From Paracoccus sp. IB05 (GTDB taxonomy: Bacteria; Pseudomonadota; Alphaproteobacteria; Rhodobacterales; Rhodobacteraceae), in the NCBI RefSeq assembly GCF_016405985.1, contig NZ_JAEFCF010000024.1, positions 1-64,000 of the forward strand: a DNA stretch of 64,000 nucleotides. The letters run 5' to 3'. Positions 1 to 7,836 of the stretch are shown here, piece by piece. The notes under the pieces were generated by a model, which worked only from the letters and a program-made list of their open reading frames with translations, searched no databases and had not been told where the DNA came from. The first letter of the stretch is position 1; each line of letters begins with the position of its first letter. Position numbers and translations under genes: made by a program.

Positions 1-21
1 ACTAACAGACTGGATTCGTGA

Positions 22-228
22 GGTGAATCCTACGCTGCATTTGCGCAACAAAGCCCCGAGGCAGCGACAGTAAGCGTTAACACGATAAGGAATATGGAAG
101 CGGCGCCTGCCGAGACAGTTAAGACGCGTTTCGACACACTCAACAAGGCCCGCACTGCCCTGGAACTTGCTGGTATAGAGTTCATTTCCGAAAACGGCGG
201 CGGAGTGGGCGTGAGGCTGCGTAAATGA
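22..228 (+). pseudogene. 3' remnant of an XRE/HTH-type regulator
   Basis: The frame is open from 22 (after a TGA at 19-21) to a TGA at 226-228. Its C-terminal half reads like the end of a small XRE-family regulator: a recognition-helix-like stretch VSVNTIRNMEA, then a helix with ALELAGIEFI and the ending ENGGGVGVRLRK that is typical of such proteins in alphaproteobacteria. The first HTH helices are missing or degenerate and no good start exists upstream. The only ATG is at 94, with AAGGA just 2 nt before it, which would give 44 aa without the full DNA-binding fold. The stop overlaps the next gene's start (ATGA). I read it as a decayed or truncated regulator; the gene may also be complete in a frame that a frameshift hides beyond the window edge. 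Confidence 0.5.
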
Positions 229-665
229 TGGAGTTACTATCCTTCTTTACAAAAATTTTCGAGCTTGGTGGAACACACCGGGCGAAAATTGATGAATGCC
301 GACAGAAGATTTCAGAGCTCAATTCTGAAATATGGATAATTATATCGCGCGTCAGAAACGAAACTAGCGAGGCGCTTGTAGATTTGAGCTTACGGGCATC
401 TGCCATTGACCCGGCGCTTCTACAGACCGAGGCATTCAGGCAGCTTAAAGAATATCGGGAGGCTGTTGATCAAGTTTTGTTCCAAACACAGGAACACCGG
501 CAGCATATGCTGGCCGCAACGGCGTCAGACTTGCAGTCCTGGCGAAAGCTCCATTCGATGATGATGCAAAGGAAATCGCTCGCCGTTCAGGGGCAGGAGT
601 GGACGGCGTCTTTGATTGCACAAATGAACGCGGTCCTAAAGCATGCCGCGAGCGCCAGAGATTAA
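225..665 (+). CDS. Hypothetical protein, 146 aa, helical
   Basis: I do not recognise this protein. It is soluble, with no signal peptide or membrane segment, and is rich in Glu, Gln, Arg, Leu and Ala. Segments such as KIDECRQKISELNSEIW and the Gln/His-rich stretch near residues 90-100 suggest long helices or a short coiled coil. Its start overlaps the HTH remnant by ATGA, so the two were probably co-transcribed, and a small regulator paired with an orphan helical protein is typical of accessory DNA. Codon use is clearly more AT-rich than in the rest of the window (for example ATA, AAA and TTT codons), which points to horizontal origin. A weak hairpin-like CGGG/CCCG pair follows the stop codon. 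No function is assigned. Confidence 0.6.
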   Translation: MMELLSFFTKIFELGGTHRAKIDECRQKISELNSEIWIIISRVRNETSEALVDLSLRASAIDPALLQTEAFRQLKEYREAVDQVLFQTQEHRQHMLAATASDLQSWRKLHSMMMQRKSLAVQGQEWTASLIAQMNAVLKHAASARD

Positions 666-720
666 GCTCTATAGAACGGGTAATGCCCGGCAATATAGAT
701 ACCGCCGCACACATCCTGCC

Positions 721-1713
721 CTATTCATCCGCCCAGTCGATGAAGGCCAGCGCGTCTTGCAGGGTTGCGCCCTCGATCCCGGCTTCCCGTGCCTGCGCCA
801 GCGCCGCCACCATGGTTGCCAGCGCGCGGGCCTTGCCGCCCGCATCATAGGCCTGCGTCGGGCGCGCAATGTCGATCAGGACACGCCCGCCGAGTTTGGC
901 ACTGGCTTCCTCGGCCATCAGCATGGCGATGGGTTGCAGGATCAGTTGCGCCAGATGCCGTTGCGCTTCGCGGACCATGGGGCCTGTCGTGGCGGGATAT
1001 TGCAGGCCGGGCAGCACTCCGAAGGCGGAAAACACCGCGCCCCTGGCCTCGGTCAGGAATTTATCCGCCATCGTCCTGGACAGATCGGGCGAGAGCTGAT
1101 CTTGGCTTTTGCCAAGCTGCGGGTGCATCCCTGCGCCAACCGCCTGCGCCACGCCCTCGACAACCTTGGTTGCGCCGCGCTTGCCGACGAAGGCAGAGCG
1201 CAAGCTGGCCATATCCTCGGCCGATCCTTCCGGCATGGGAACGATCTGTGACCCAAGCGGCGCATCGCGGAATACATCGCGGATCGCGGTTTCCAGCTCG
1301 GCCAGAAGCTGCGCCGAGAGCGAGGCCCGCCGCAGGGGTGCCGATCCGGCCCATGGGGTGTAAGCGTCAGACCCGATCCTGAAATGCAGAACCTCGCCCG
1401 CCAGCGCGATTTCAGACCGCCCGCCGCCCGCCTCGGAGATTTGCAGCCGGTATGAGTGCGGGTCGCCATCGCGCGTGGTCAAATCCCAATCGCTGGCCGG
1501 GATCAGCCGATCCCGGATCAGGAATACTGCCTCGCCCCGAAGGGCCAGAGAGCGGGCCGTCAGCGCCAGCGCGCGGCGGGTCAGCAGGGCGGTGCCGTTC
1601 ACATCGGCCAGCGCCAGGCCGCCTTCCCAGAGGGTGACACAGGACTGCACAGCCGAGGTCAATTCCCCGAGGCCCGCCGCGCCGCCAATATAGGACGCGC
1701 GGGCCTGCATCAC
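721..1713 (-). CDS. Phage portal protein, N-terminally truncated
   Basis: The 330-residue product resembles HK97-type portal proteins, which form the dodecameric DNA-entry ring of tailed-phage heads. It keeps the early segment LTSAVQSCVTLWEGGLALADV, a central portion with LHFRIGSDAYTPWAGSAPL followed by a long helix (SAQLLAELETAIRDVF), and the late QRHLAQLILQPIAMLMAEE helix. The reading frame stays open upstream to a TGA at 1795-1797 and the extra residues also look portal-like (RRGTGYAAQV before the ATG), but no ATG lies there; GTG 1714-1716 or ATG 1711-1713 are the only nearby starts. The usual N-terminal arm is therefore lost. No terminase, protease or capsid gene is adjacent, so it looks like an isolated prophage remnant. 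The family call is from recognition and was not searched. Confidence 0.65.
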   Translation of the reverse strand: MMQARASYIGGAAGLGELTSAVQSCVTLWEGGLALADVNGTALLTRRALALTARSLALRGEAVFLIRDRLIPASDWDLTTRDGDPHSYRLQISEAGGGRSEIALAGEVLHFRIGSDAYTPWAGSAPLRRASLSAQLLAELETAIRDVFRDAPLGSQIVPMPEGSAEDMASLRSAFVGKRGATKVVEGVAQAVGAGMHPQLGKSQDQLSPDLSRTMADKFLTEARGAVFSAFGVLPGLQYPATTGPMVREAQRHLAQLILQPIAMLMAEEASAKLGGRVLIDIARPTQAYDAGGKARALATMVAALAQAREAGIEGATLQDALAFIDWADE

Positions 1714-1889
1714 CTGCGCCGCGTAGCCGGTGCCGCGTCGGACAGGCTGATCTCCAATGGCGCCATCCTGCTCATTCCCATGCTTTCCCCTGCGTCATTT
1801 CATCTCACAGGGAACCAGACCCCTGCCTGCTGGTTTTCCCCGTGACAGCCGATGAACCCCATCGGATCGTCGTTTTCCCTGTTGGACTT

Positions 1890-1926
1890 GCGGGGCGCTC
1901 AGGGAATGGGGCGCCCCGCTTCTTTT
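1890..1926 (+). terminator. Terminator-like hairpin
   Basis: GCGGGGCGC at 1890-1898 pairs with GCGCCCCGC at 1911-1919, with a 12-nt loop, followed by TTCTTTT. The polarity is that of a plus-strand intrinsic terminator. No annotated plus-strand gene precedes it closely, so it may end an unrecognised transcript. Confidence 0.5.
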
Positions 1927-2267
1927 GCGCTGCATCGCTCCCCCTTGCCTGACGGGGGGCACGGGGCGCGTCAGAGATGCCGGGGACGTCGCGCTATGGG
2001 CGTGAATGGCGGGCAAGCACCTCACGCCGGCGACCAGCAGCAACCCGACCTGTGCTGCACTGACTGGCCCGGCATGGCTTTTCCTGCCCCGGCGGCGTCC
2101 CCTGTGGCATGTCACGCCGGGACGTCCCGGGCTGGCACCGCCTGCGACGGTTCAGATTTCAGACGGCAGCAATCACCAGGCCGGTGCCGTCAGACGGCCA
2201 CTGACTGAAAGCTCGTGGTGCAGCGCCGCCCCCTGCAAATGCTGTGCGCTGAGCGCCGCAGTCCCCC

Positions 2268-2291
2268 GGGCAGACGCACGGGCAGACGCAC
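2268..2291. repeat. Two tandem copies of a 12-bp unit
   Basis: GGGCAGACGCAC occurs twice head to tail (2268-2279 and 2280-2291), followed by a diverging GGGCGGATAAAATAAG. The unit lies in non-coding DNA about 285 bp upstream of the Roadblock gene. Confidence 0.7.
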
Positions 2292-2533
2292 GGGCGGATA
2301 AAATAAGTATCATGGTTTCGCCCCCTGCGGCCGGCCCGCGCAAAGCCTCAGACCCCGGGGAGATGCGATGCAACCCCGGGGCGACCCTGGGCTGTGCCAT
2401 TTCCCTCTGCCCCGGTTCCGCCATCTTTTCCGGAGGTTTCTGCCGTGAAAAACGGATGAAATCACCCCGAAATTCGGATAAAAAGGTCGATTACCTGCCG
2501 TTTTTTTGTCTGTTTCCGGGCTCAGATCCTGAG

Positions 2534-2567
2534 CGTTCACAACAAGTGAGCGTGTACCTTAAAAGGT
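2534..2567 (+). promoter_or_regulatory. Two dyads upstream of the Roadblock gene
   Basis: CGTTCAC-AACAA-GTGAGCG (2534-2552) is an imperfect inverted repeat with one mismatch. ACCTT-AA-AAGGT (2556-2567) is a perfect one that includes the likely ribosome-binding AAGG, 9 nt before the ATG at 2576. Either could be an operator; a regulatory role is inference. Confidence 0.35.
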
Positions 2568-2575
2568 TAAGAGCA

Positions 2576-2932
2576 ATGGCGACCAATATCTCGGCACTCA
2601 AAGACATTTCCGGTTTCATCGGCGGCTGCCTCGTAGACAGCGAAACCGGGCTGATGCTCGTTTCAGAAAAGAAATCGGCGAAATTCGACATCGACACGGC
2701 GGCTGCCGCCAATACCGAAGTCGTTCGCGCCAAACACCGGGCGATGCAGGCTCTGGGCCTCGACGACAGCATCGAGGATATTCTTGTGACGCTGGGTGAC
2801 CAGTTCCACCTGATCCGCCCGCTGGCCTCGAACCCGCTGGTATTCCTTTATGTGGCACTTGACCGCAGCACCGCCAATCTCGGCATGGCGCGGATCGCGG
2901 TCAAAGGCGTCGAAAACAAGATCAGGATCTGA
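2576..2932 (+). CDS. Roadblock/LC7-domain protein
   Basis: A 118-aa single-domain protein of the Roadblock/LC7 (MglB-like) fold, the longin-related dimer that in bacteria often modulates small Ras-like GTPases or acts as a scaffold. Supporting features are the opening helix and strand (LKDISGFIGGCLVDSETGLMLV), the central helix with RAKHRAMQALGLDDSIEDILVTL, and the closing strands with LVFLYVALDRSTANLGMARI. The start at ATG 2576 is preferred over longer upstream frames because AAGG lies 9 nt before it and the upstream extension has no protein-like character. It converges with the DUF1523 operon and is separated from it by a terminator hairpin. No MglA-like GTPase is in the window, so the partner is unknown; the neighbouring AAA+ operon is a possible but unproven one. 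Confidence 0.75.
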   Translation: MATNISALKDISGFIGGCLVDSETGLMLVSEKKSAKFDIDTAAAANTEVVRAKHRAMQALGLDDSIEDILVTLGDQFHLIRPLASNPLVFLYVALDRSTANLGMARIAVKGVENKIRI

Positions 2933-2954
2933 CAGAGACCACCCTCTGGCCTGG

Positions 2955-2980
2955 GGCCCGGCATCACGCCGGGCCTTTGT
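2955..2980 (+). terminator. Intrinsic terminator of the Roadblock gene
   Basis: GGCCCGGC (2955-2962) and GCCGGGCC (2968-2975) form a perfect 8-bp stem with a 5-nt loop, followed by TTTGT, 22 nt after the stop codon. Confidence 0.7.
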
Positions 2981-2988
2981 CTGGCCGG

Positions 2989-3044
2989 CCCCTGCCCGCA
3001 GACCCCTGCCCGCAGCCCCGTGCCGGCAGCCCCCTGTCCGTCAG
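2989..3044. repeat. Four tandem imperfect 14-bp copies
   Basis: The units are 2989-3002 (CCCCTGCCCGCAGA), 3003-3016 (CCCCTGCCCGCAGC), 3017-3030 (CCCGTGCCGGCAGC) and 3031-3044 (CCCCTGTCCGTCAG). The last copy runs across the stop codon of the minus-strand DUF1523 gene (3041-3043). Confidence 0.85.
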
Positions 3045-3712
3045 CGTTTCGGCTTTGACCTCCAGCTGTCGCGCCAGGCGCGCAGCCTGCCCCAGATGCC
3101 CTTTGCCCCCGCCCGCATGTCATCAACGCCGGCATCGACACGGTCTAACGCCTGTTCCGCCCTGACCATGGCCGGGTCGATCATCCTTTCGCGAAACTGC
3201 ATCCACATCCGGCGGAGCATGAACAGAAGGAAGGCCAGCACCAGAAGGATCACAATCGAGACCCAGGGGATCACGGTCACATCCGGGCCCGCCACCCGCT
3301 TTGCCGAAACGGCATTGGGGAAAATGGTAAAGAATTTGTTGCGCCAGCCGTAATGCGTCACCTCGACCCAGACCGGGTCGGCGGGGGTCGAGACCAGATC
3401 CTTTGCCCGCGTCTGCAGCCCGAAACTGTCGATCTTGAAATAGGGCGGCCAGCCCCAGCCGGTATCCTCGTTGCGATATTCCATCGGGCTGCCGCCCGGC
3501 GTCACGGCATTGATAAAGAACACATCGCGCGAGGTGGAGTTGGTCATACCGACCTCTGCCCGGCTCCAGAACAGGGAGTTTTCGCCAATATCGACGCGGC
3601 GGTTCTCGGTGCCAACGATGCGCACGATGTCATGTTGCGGCAAATTGTAATGCAGGAAGCTGCCCAGCAGAAGAATGACAGCCAGCCAGAGGGTCCATTT
3701 GACGTAACGCAT
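3041..3712 (-). CDS. DUF1523 family membrane protein
   Basis: 223 aa with the hallmark DUF1523 pattern: an N-terminal membrane helix (about 7-24), then LPQHDIVRIVGTENRR, a middle domain with YRNEDTGWGWPPYFKIDS and VTHYGWRN, and a second membrane helix (about 148-166) followed by a basic, charged cytoplasmic tail. The segment between the helices probably faces the periplasm. The molecular role of the family is unknown. It is the last gene of the minus-strand run, 4 nt after the small membrane gene 3717-3986, which makes joint translation likely. Start ATG 3712 fits the family's usual MRYVKW beginning. Its 3' end overlaps the 14-bp tandem repeat. Family assignment is by memory of the conserved motifs. 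Confidence 0.85.
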   Translation of the reverse strand: MRYVKWTLWLAVILLLGSFLHYNLPQHDIVRIVGTENRRVDIGENSLFWSRAEVGMTNSTSRDVFFINAVTPGGSPMEYRNEDTGWGWPPYFKIDSFGLQTRAKDLVSTPADPVWVEVTHYGWRNKFFTIFPNAVSAKRVAGPDVTVIPWVSIVILLVLAFLLFMLRRMWMQFRERMIDPAMVRAEQALDRVDAGVDDMRAGAKGIWGRLRAWRDSWRSKPKR

Positions 3713-3716
3713 AGGG

Positions 3717-3986
3717 TCAGAACCAGTTCACATAAAAGAAGATCGCGTTAAAGGCGACCATGGGCAGGATATAGATAAGCCATAAAAGCCGCCGTTTCAG
3801 CCCCCTTTCATAGGCCTGCATTCCGCGCTCGATAAAAGCGGCGCGGTCGCCTTCCAGCGCGCGCGCCTCCCAGTGCTTTTCAAGTTTTTCGCGCCGGACC
3901 GAGCGGGAATAGACGGATGCAAGAAAATAGGCGATCGTCAGGCCGATCAGCATGAAGAAAGCAAGTCTGATCCAGCCGATGATCAT
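3717..3986 (-). CDS. Small two-helix membrane protein
   Basis: 89 aa with a transmembrane helix near residues 5-24, a charged middle segment with many Arg, Glu and Lys (about 28-68), and a second hydrophobic helix near 69-87 that ends the protein (NAIFFYVNWF). Both ends probably sit on the same side, with the charged part cytoplasmic. I do not recognise a named family. It precedes the DUF1523 gene by 4 nt and follows the DUF6638-like gene after 115 bp without a gene, so it may be read from the same long transcript. A partner role for the DUF1523 protein is inferred from position only. Confidence 0.65.
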   Translation of the reverse strand: MIIGWIRLAFFMLIGLTIAYFLASVYSRSVRREKLEKHWEARALEGDRAAFIERGMQAYERGLKRRLLWLIYILPMVAFNAIFFYVNWF

Positions 3987-4101
3987 GCGGGTTCCCGGTC
4001 TCCGTTCTGCATCCTGCGCCTCTTTGTCTGGCCAGACGGCCCGGCCTCAGTGACATGGCGCGGCGCCCCTGTTCCGGAGACCTGCGCCTGGCCTGCCCGG
4101 G

Positions 4102-5520
4102 TCACCGTCTGGCGCCCCCTCCGGAGAGGGATTTGCCCCATGGCCCCGCCGAAATCCGGTTCCCCTGCATCCCCGCGACTTTCCCTGTTCCGGCCCGCGT
4201 CCCGGGTTTCATCTCGGGCCGCGCAAGCTCGTCCATTTTCGGCTCTGGTCCGAACAATGTCTCACGCGCGCCCTCCTTGTCGACCATATATTCGCGTGCG
4301 AGGAAATCGGCCACATATTGGCGCTTTACCTCGGACCAGCCGCGATATTCCTCATAAAACCGCTCTTTATGGGTGATGAAGAGCTGGCGGATATCCATCA
4401 CGGAAAGCTCTGAGAGAAGCATATTGACCAGGTCGCGATCCGGGCCGGGCCGGGCGCGGATCGTGTAGAAATAGGCCGCATGCTCGCTGGAAATCCGCGG
4501 CCATGGCCCGGCCTCTTCCACCCAGGACAGCATGGCGGCAAGGCCAAGGAATTCCTCGGGCAGCGCCTCACCCAGGCGGTAAGCCAGCTTGCGCAATTCG
4601 GTCCGCCGTGCCGCGCCGACCTCGATCCCCAGCTGATCGGCAACGCTGACCAGGATAAAATCCATCTTCTGCCGGAGGATCGCCCCTGCCCCGGCGCCGC
4701 CCGGCCCACCGCCCCTCGCCTGCACCACCGGTTCGACCAGCTGATTGCGTTTCAGCCAGTCGGCGATGTGATTGCGATGGCTGAAATCCATCACCTGCGC
4801 GATGGGCAGAGTGCCGAATTCCATCATCGGACGCCGGGTAATGGCCGCGGGAAACTTCTGCCCCTGGAAGATATAGATGCCGCCAAACAGGGCCGACCAG
4901 AAATCGGGCTGCTCAAAGGTCATCGCCGGCAGATTGATCGGCACCCGCGTCACATCGCCGGTGCGCGCGGCCAGAGCGATCATCTCTGCGATCAGCGCCT
5001 CGTCGCGCCAGCCGTCGGGCTCAGCCCGGAACCGCTCGATCAGGGTCGTGAGCTTTTCCGCATCGGCAACATGGCCGCCGATCGTATCGGCCTCGACCGT
5101 GACGCGGCGCATGCGGAACAATTGTTCGGGCTTTTCCACCGAAAAGACCGATCCCTGCAATTCACCTGCTACGACATCGCGGGCAGTAAGGGCAAAAAGC
5201 TGCGCCTCATTGGCCTCGATGAATTGCACAAGAATGCCGCGCGAGGTCGAGAAGCGGATATTCAGCAAAGGCGCAGATTTTTGCGCCGTGGTCAGCAGGA
5301 TGAATTGCCGGTTGGCGCCATTCGGGTTGAGATACCAGGGATCATTGAATTCATCGCCGATCTCGGGCGAGAATCCCGACAGATCGATATGAAAATCGGT
5401 CAGGCTGGTTTCACGCCCGATCAATGCCTTCAGCGCGCGGTTATAGCGGGCCACAAGCTGGGGCGAGGAAACCTCGATCAGGTTTCCATACATCAGCCCT
5501 TTTTCGATGAGGCGCTTCAT
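4102..5520 (-). CDS. Uncharacterised protein, probably DUF6638
   Basis: 472 aa, soluble, without signal peptide or membrane helix. It opens with MKRLIEKGLMYGN and contains FHIDLSGFSPEIGDEF, FILLTTAQKSAPLLNIRFSTSRG, FIEANEAQLFALTARD and, near the end, RQLFITHKERFYEEYRGW and a conserved DFLAREYMVDKEGARETLFGP. From memory this matches the family named DUF6638 in Rhodobacteraceae; no enzymatic motif is evident. The C-terminal about 45 residues (after LFGPEP) are Gly/Arg/Pro-rich and look poorly conserved. The start overlaps the stop of the preceding 116-aa gene by ATGA, so translation is coupled. Its constant company with an AAA+ ATPase suggests it works as a substrate, adaptor or partner of that enzyme, which is inference. 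Confidence 0.75.
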   Translation of the reverse strand: MKRLIEKGLMYGNLIEVSSPQLVARYNRALKALIGRETSLTDFHIDLSGFSPEIGDEFNDPWYLNPNGANRQFILLTTAQKSAPLLNIRFSTSRGILVQFIEANEAQLFALTARDVVAGELQGSVFSVEKPEQLFRMRRVTVEADTIGGHVADAEKLTTLIERFRAEPDGWRDEALIAEMIALAARTGDVTRVPINLPAMTFEQPDFWSALFGGIYIFQGQKFPAAITRRPMMEFGTLPIAQVMDFSHRNHIADWLKRNQLVEPVVQARGGGPGGAGAGAILRQKMDFILVSVADQLGIEVGAARRTELRKLAYRLGEALPEEFLGLAAMLSWVEEAGPWPRISSEHAAYFYTIRARPGPDRDLVNMLLSELSVMDIRQLFITHKERFYEEYRGWSEVKRQYVADFLAREYMVDKEGARETLFGPEPKMDELARPEMKPGTRAGTGKVAGMQGNRISAGPWGKSLSGGGARR

Positions 5521-5867
5521 GGTTGACGCCCCTCAGCCGGGCGTCTTCTGTTCGCAACCGTGCAGATGACGAGGCCGGAGATAATGCCAAGAACAATTCC
5601 GGAAACGATGGCTGGCCCGGCAATCCCCACCGGACCTTCCGGCCCGGAGCTGCCCATCGCAAACAGCATCAGCATGACAAAAAACCAGGCCGGAGCCGCT
5701 GCTATTGCCGCCATAAATACACCGAGAACATATCCCCCGACCCAAATCCGGCCTTGCATCCCGGGCAGAGCCCGCAAGACTATCCATGTCAAAGCCAGCC
5801 AGATCAGAGCGATGATCGCCCAGATCACCATGCTTTCGAATGCGCCGGAATAGGTCTGCCGCTCCAT
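5517..5867 (-). CDS. Small integral membrane protein
   Basis: 116 aa with three hydrophobic segments: about 12-30 (VIWAIIALIWLALTWIVL), 41-72 and 78-105, the last two rich in Gly and Ala, followed by a short basic tail. No family recognised. It is wedged between the AAA+ gene (its ATG shares the A of the upstream TGA: TGATG) and the DUF6638-like gene (ATGA overlap). It is therefore a fixed member of the operon and could anchor the complex in the inner membrane. Confidence 0.65.
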   Translation of the reverse strand: MERQTYSGAFESMVIWAIIALIWLALTWIVLRALPGMQGRIWVGGYVLGVFMAAIAAAPAWFFVMLMLFAMGSSGPEGPVGIAGPAIVSGIVLGIISGLVICTVANRRRPAEGRQP

Positions 5868-7798
5868 CAGCTCTTGCTCTCAAGATAACGCCGCTTTGCT
5901 TCTTCCTGGCGCGAGAAGTCGCGCATCATATTCTGCACCGCGACTTCATCCGAATTATCGGCATAGCGGAATTCGCTGTCGGCATAGCGGTTTATTTCCT
6001 GCACCACCATATCAACCGTGATCGGGGTCATAAGCTCCCGTATCATCTTCATCTTTTCGTCATAAGACCTGAAAAGGAAGCGGTCCGGCTCTTCCATCCA
6101 GTCATCCGGCAATTCGAAATCCATTGCCCGGACCTTGACGGCATCGGTGATGTTCTTGATCGCGCGACCGGTGAACCGCTCATCCGCCAACTGGATCGCC
6201 TTCAGATAGGCGCCGATCTTCGCAATCGTATCAAGCGGCCCCAATTTTGCGCCAACATCTTCCCAGACCTTCACCAGACCAGCCTCATGCGGGCGGGAAT
6301 GGCCCGCAAAACTGGCCTGCACCGCTTTTTTGATTTCCTGCGCCGCAAAAAGATCATGTTCGCCCAAAGGGATGGAGTGGTTTTTTCCCAGAAGCAGCGA
6401 CAGAATGTCGATATAGTCCTCACGCGTTTGCGGCCCATCGACCAGAAACCGCGCCCCCGCCCTTTGCCGCAGCGCGTCATCGACATTCTCCGGATAGTTC
6501 GAGAACATGCCAAAGGTGCAATTGCCGCGCACCACAGTTCCGGATCCGGCAAAGGCGCCCATGAAAACAGCGGTCACCTCCTGCTGCCCGGCGCTTGACT
6601 GCCGGTCGCCACGCTTCCCCGCGACCTGGTCAATATCGTCAATCGTGCCAAAGCCAATGGCCGACGGATCAAGAATAGTGTCGACAAAGGCCTTCGCATT
6701 CTGCCCGGATTTGCCCTGATAGGAGTCTATCTGGTCGATCGAGAAATTCTGATAGCGGAACGGATATCCCGCAACCTGACAGTAATCATTCAAAAGCCCC
6801 GCCATCATCTGGATCAGGGTGGTTTTCCCGGTGCCGGGCTTGCCATCCCCCATGAAGGTGAAAATAAACCCGCCCAGTTCCGCAAAGGGGTTCAACCGGC
6901 GCTCAAAATCATAGGCCATCAGCATCTTTGCAAGGCGCAGGCTCTGATATTTCGCGATATGATTGCCGACCACCTCATATGGCTTTTTAAACGCCATGGT
7001 GATCTGACCACCCTTTGCCGCCCGCGCAGGGCGGAAGCCGGCAATCAGCAACCCATCGGCTTCGACCTTCCAGGACCCGCCGGAATAGGCGGCAAGGCGC
7101 GGTGCCGTCTCGGCCCGGAGCGCCACTTTCTGCATCAATGCTTCGGCAAAGGCCGAAATCACCGCGACCAGCCGCTGATCGTCCGAGGCCAGAACGGCGA
7201 TGTCCTGATCCAGCTCCCAGAGCGCGCCCTGCAAGGCGAGCGGCGCATTGTCGCTCAGCACCTCTTCGACCTCGCCGAGTTCGACGGTCTGGCTGCCAAG
7301 ATGCGGCGCGATCAGAAATGCCGTCGCATTGGCGAATGTGTAAAGCACCGCAAGCGCTTCGGCCTGAAGCAATTCCCCAAATTCCGCGCGCCGCGCCTCG
7401 GGAAGCCGGCCTTCGAGATTGGCACGCTTCAGCTCCGCCAGGCCCGATTGCGCCGCAAAGGTCTCGCCCATCGCCAAAGCAACCGCCAAAGCCCGCCGGA
7501 GCGCATTCAGCGCCGCCGCCTGCCCCGGAGAGAGCAACCCATCCGAAAGCGCCTCGATCCGGTCAAGGATCCGCACGCCGCCTGGCCGCGCCGCCGGACG
7601 CGCCGCCATCCCCGGCACCGTCGAGCGAAACCGGGGCCGCGCCCCGATCCCGGGCGAGCGCTCGGCAAGCGGCGCCGCCTCCAGCGGCTTTGCCAGCCGT
7701 GGCGCGTGATCGAACCCGGAAACAAGCCCGAGCGCCGCCTCATACTGGCCCCGGATCGCCTCTTCTTTCAGTTCCATCGTATCGCGCGCAACCATCAC
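5867..7798 (-). CDS. AAA+ ATPase of an uncharacterised operon
   Basis: 643 aa. The AAA+ core lies roughly at 300-560: Walker A GKPGTGKTT at 319-327 (Lys325), Walker B ending in GTIDDID at 384-390, followed by a sensor-like region with FGMFSNYPENVDDALRQRAGARF that includes an Asn and candidate arginine-finger residues. The N-terminal about 290 residues are helical, alanine-rich and carry a flexible Pro/Arg-rich stretch near 50-75; they probably form a substrate or partner domain. The C-terminal part (MDFELPDDWMEEPDRFLF onward) is a helical lid plus extension. An AGGAAGG ribosome-binding site sits 3 nt before ATG 7798 and 6 nt before the next ATG at 7795, so either may be used. It is the enzymatic centre of the operon. 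The substrate is unknown; the sequence shows no DNA-binding or protease domain. Confidence 0.85.
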   Translation of the reverse strand: MMVARDTMELKEEAIRGQYEAALGLVSGFDHAPRLAKPLEAAPLAERSPGIGARPRFRSTVPGMAARPAARPGGVRILDRIEALSDGLLSPGQAAALNALRRALAVALAMGETFAAQSGLAELKRANLEGRLPEARRAEFGELLQAEALAVLYTFANATAFLIAPHLGSQTVELGEVEEVLSDNAPLALQGALWELDQDIAVLASDDQRLVAVISAFAEALMQKVALRAETAPRLAAYSGGSWKVEADGLLIAGFRPARAAKGGQITMAFKKPYEVVGNHIAKYQSLRLAKMLMAYDFERRLNPFAELGGFIFTFMGDGKPGTGKTTLIQMMAGLLNDYCQVAGYPFRYQNFSIDQIDSYQGKSGQNAKAFVDTILDPSAIGFGTIDDIDQVAGKRGDRQSSAGQQEVTAVFMGAFAGSGTVVRGNCTFGMFSNYPENVDDALRQRAGARFLVDGPQTREDYIDILSLLLGKNHSIPLGEHDLFAAQEIKKAVQASFAGHSRPHEAGLVKVWEDVGAKLGPLDTIAKIGAYLKAIQLADERFTGRAIKNITDAVKVRAMDFELPDDWMEEPDRFLFRSYDEKMKMIRELMTPITVDMVVQEINRYADSEFRYADNSDEVAVQNMMRDFSRQEEAKRRYLESKS

Positions 7799-7836
7799 TT
7801 ACCTTCCTGCCGGATCACCCGGCTTCAACCGCTCAT

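Larger units (their letters stand above)
1714..2533. other. Intergenic region without a supported gene
   Basis: About 820 bp separate the truncated portal gene from the Roadblock gene's control region. Open frames here have poor codon structure and no family resemblance. Its first part contains the lost 5' portion of the portal gene (to about 1794). The remainder holds a terminator-like hairpin (1890-1926), GC-rich sequence with many short dyads, and a tandem 12-mer (2268-2291). It looks like scar tissue beside the phage remnant. Confidence 0.5.

Noticed and set aside
721-1713. Portal gene as part of a gene transfer agent cluster
   Set aside because: GTA genes run as a long cluster with terminase, protease and capsid genes; none of them adjoin this gene.
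2006-2575. Longer upstream start for the Roadblock gene
   Set aside because: The extension is repetitive, contains the tandem 12-mer and terminator-like DNA, and the ATG at 2576 has a suitable ribosome-binding site.
4480-5526. Plus-strand 348-codon frame opposite the DUF6638-like gene
   Set aside because: Composition typical of antisense frames in high-GC DNA and no recognisable motif; the minus-strand gene is tightly embedded in its operon.
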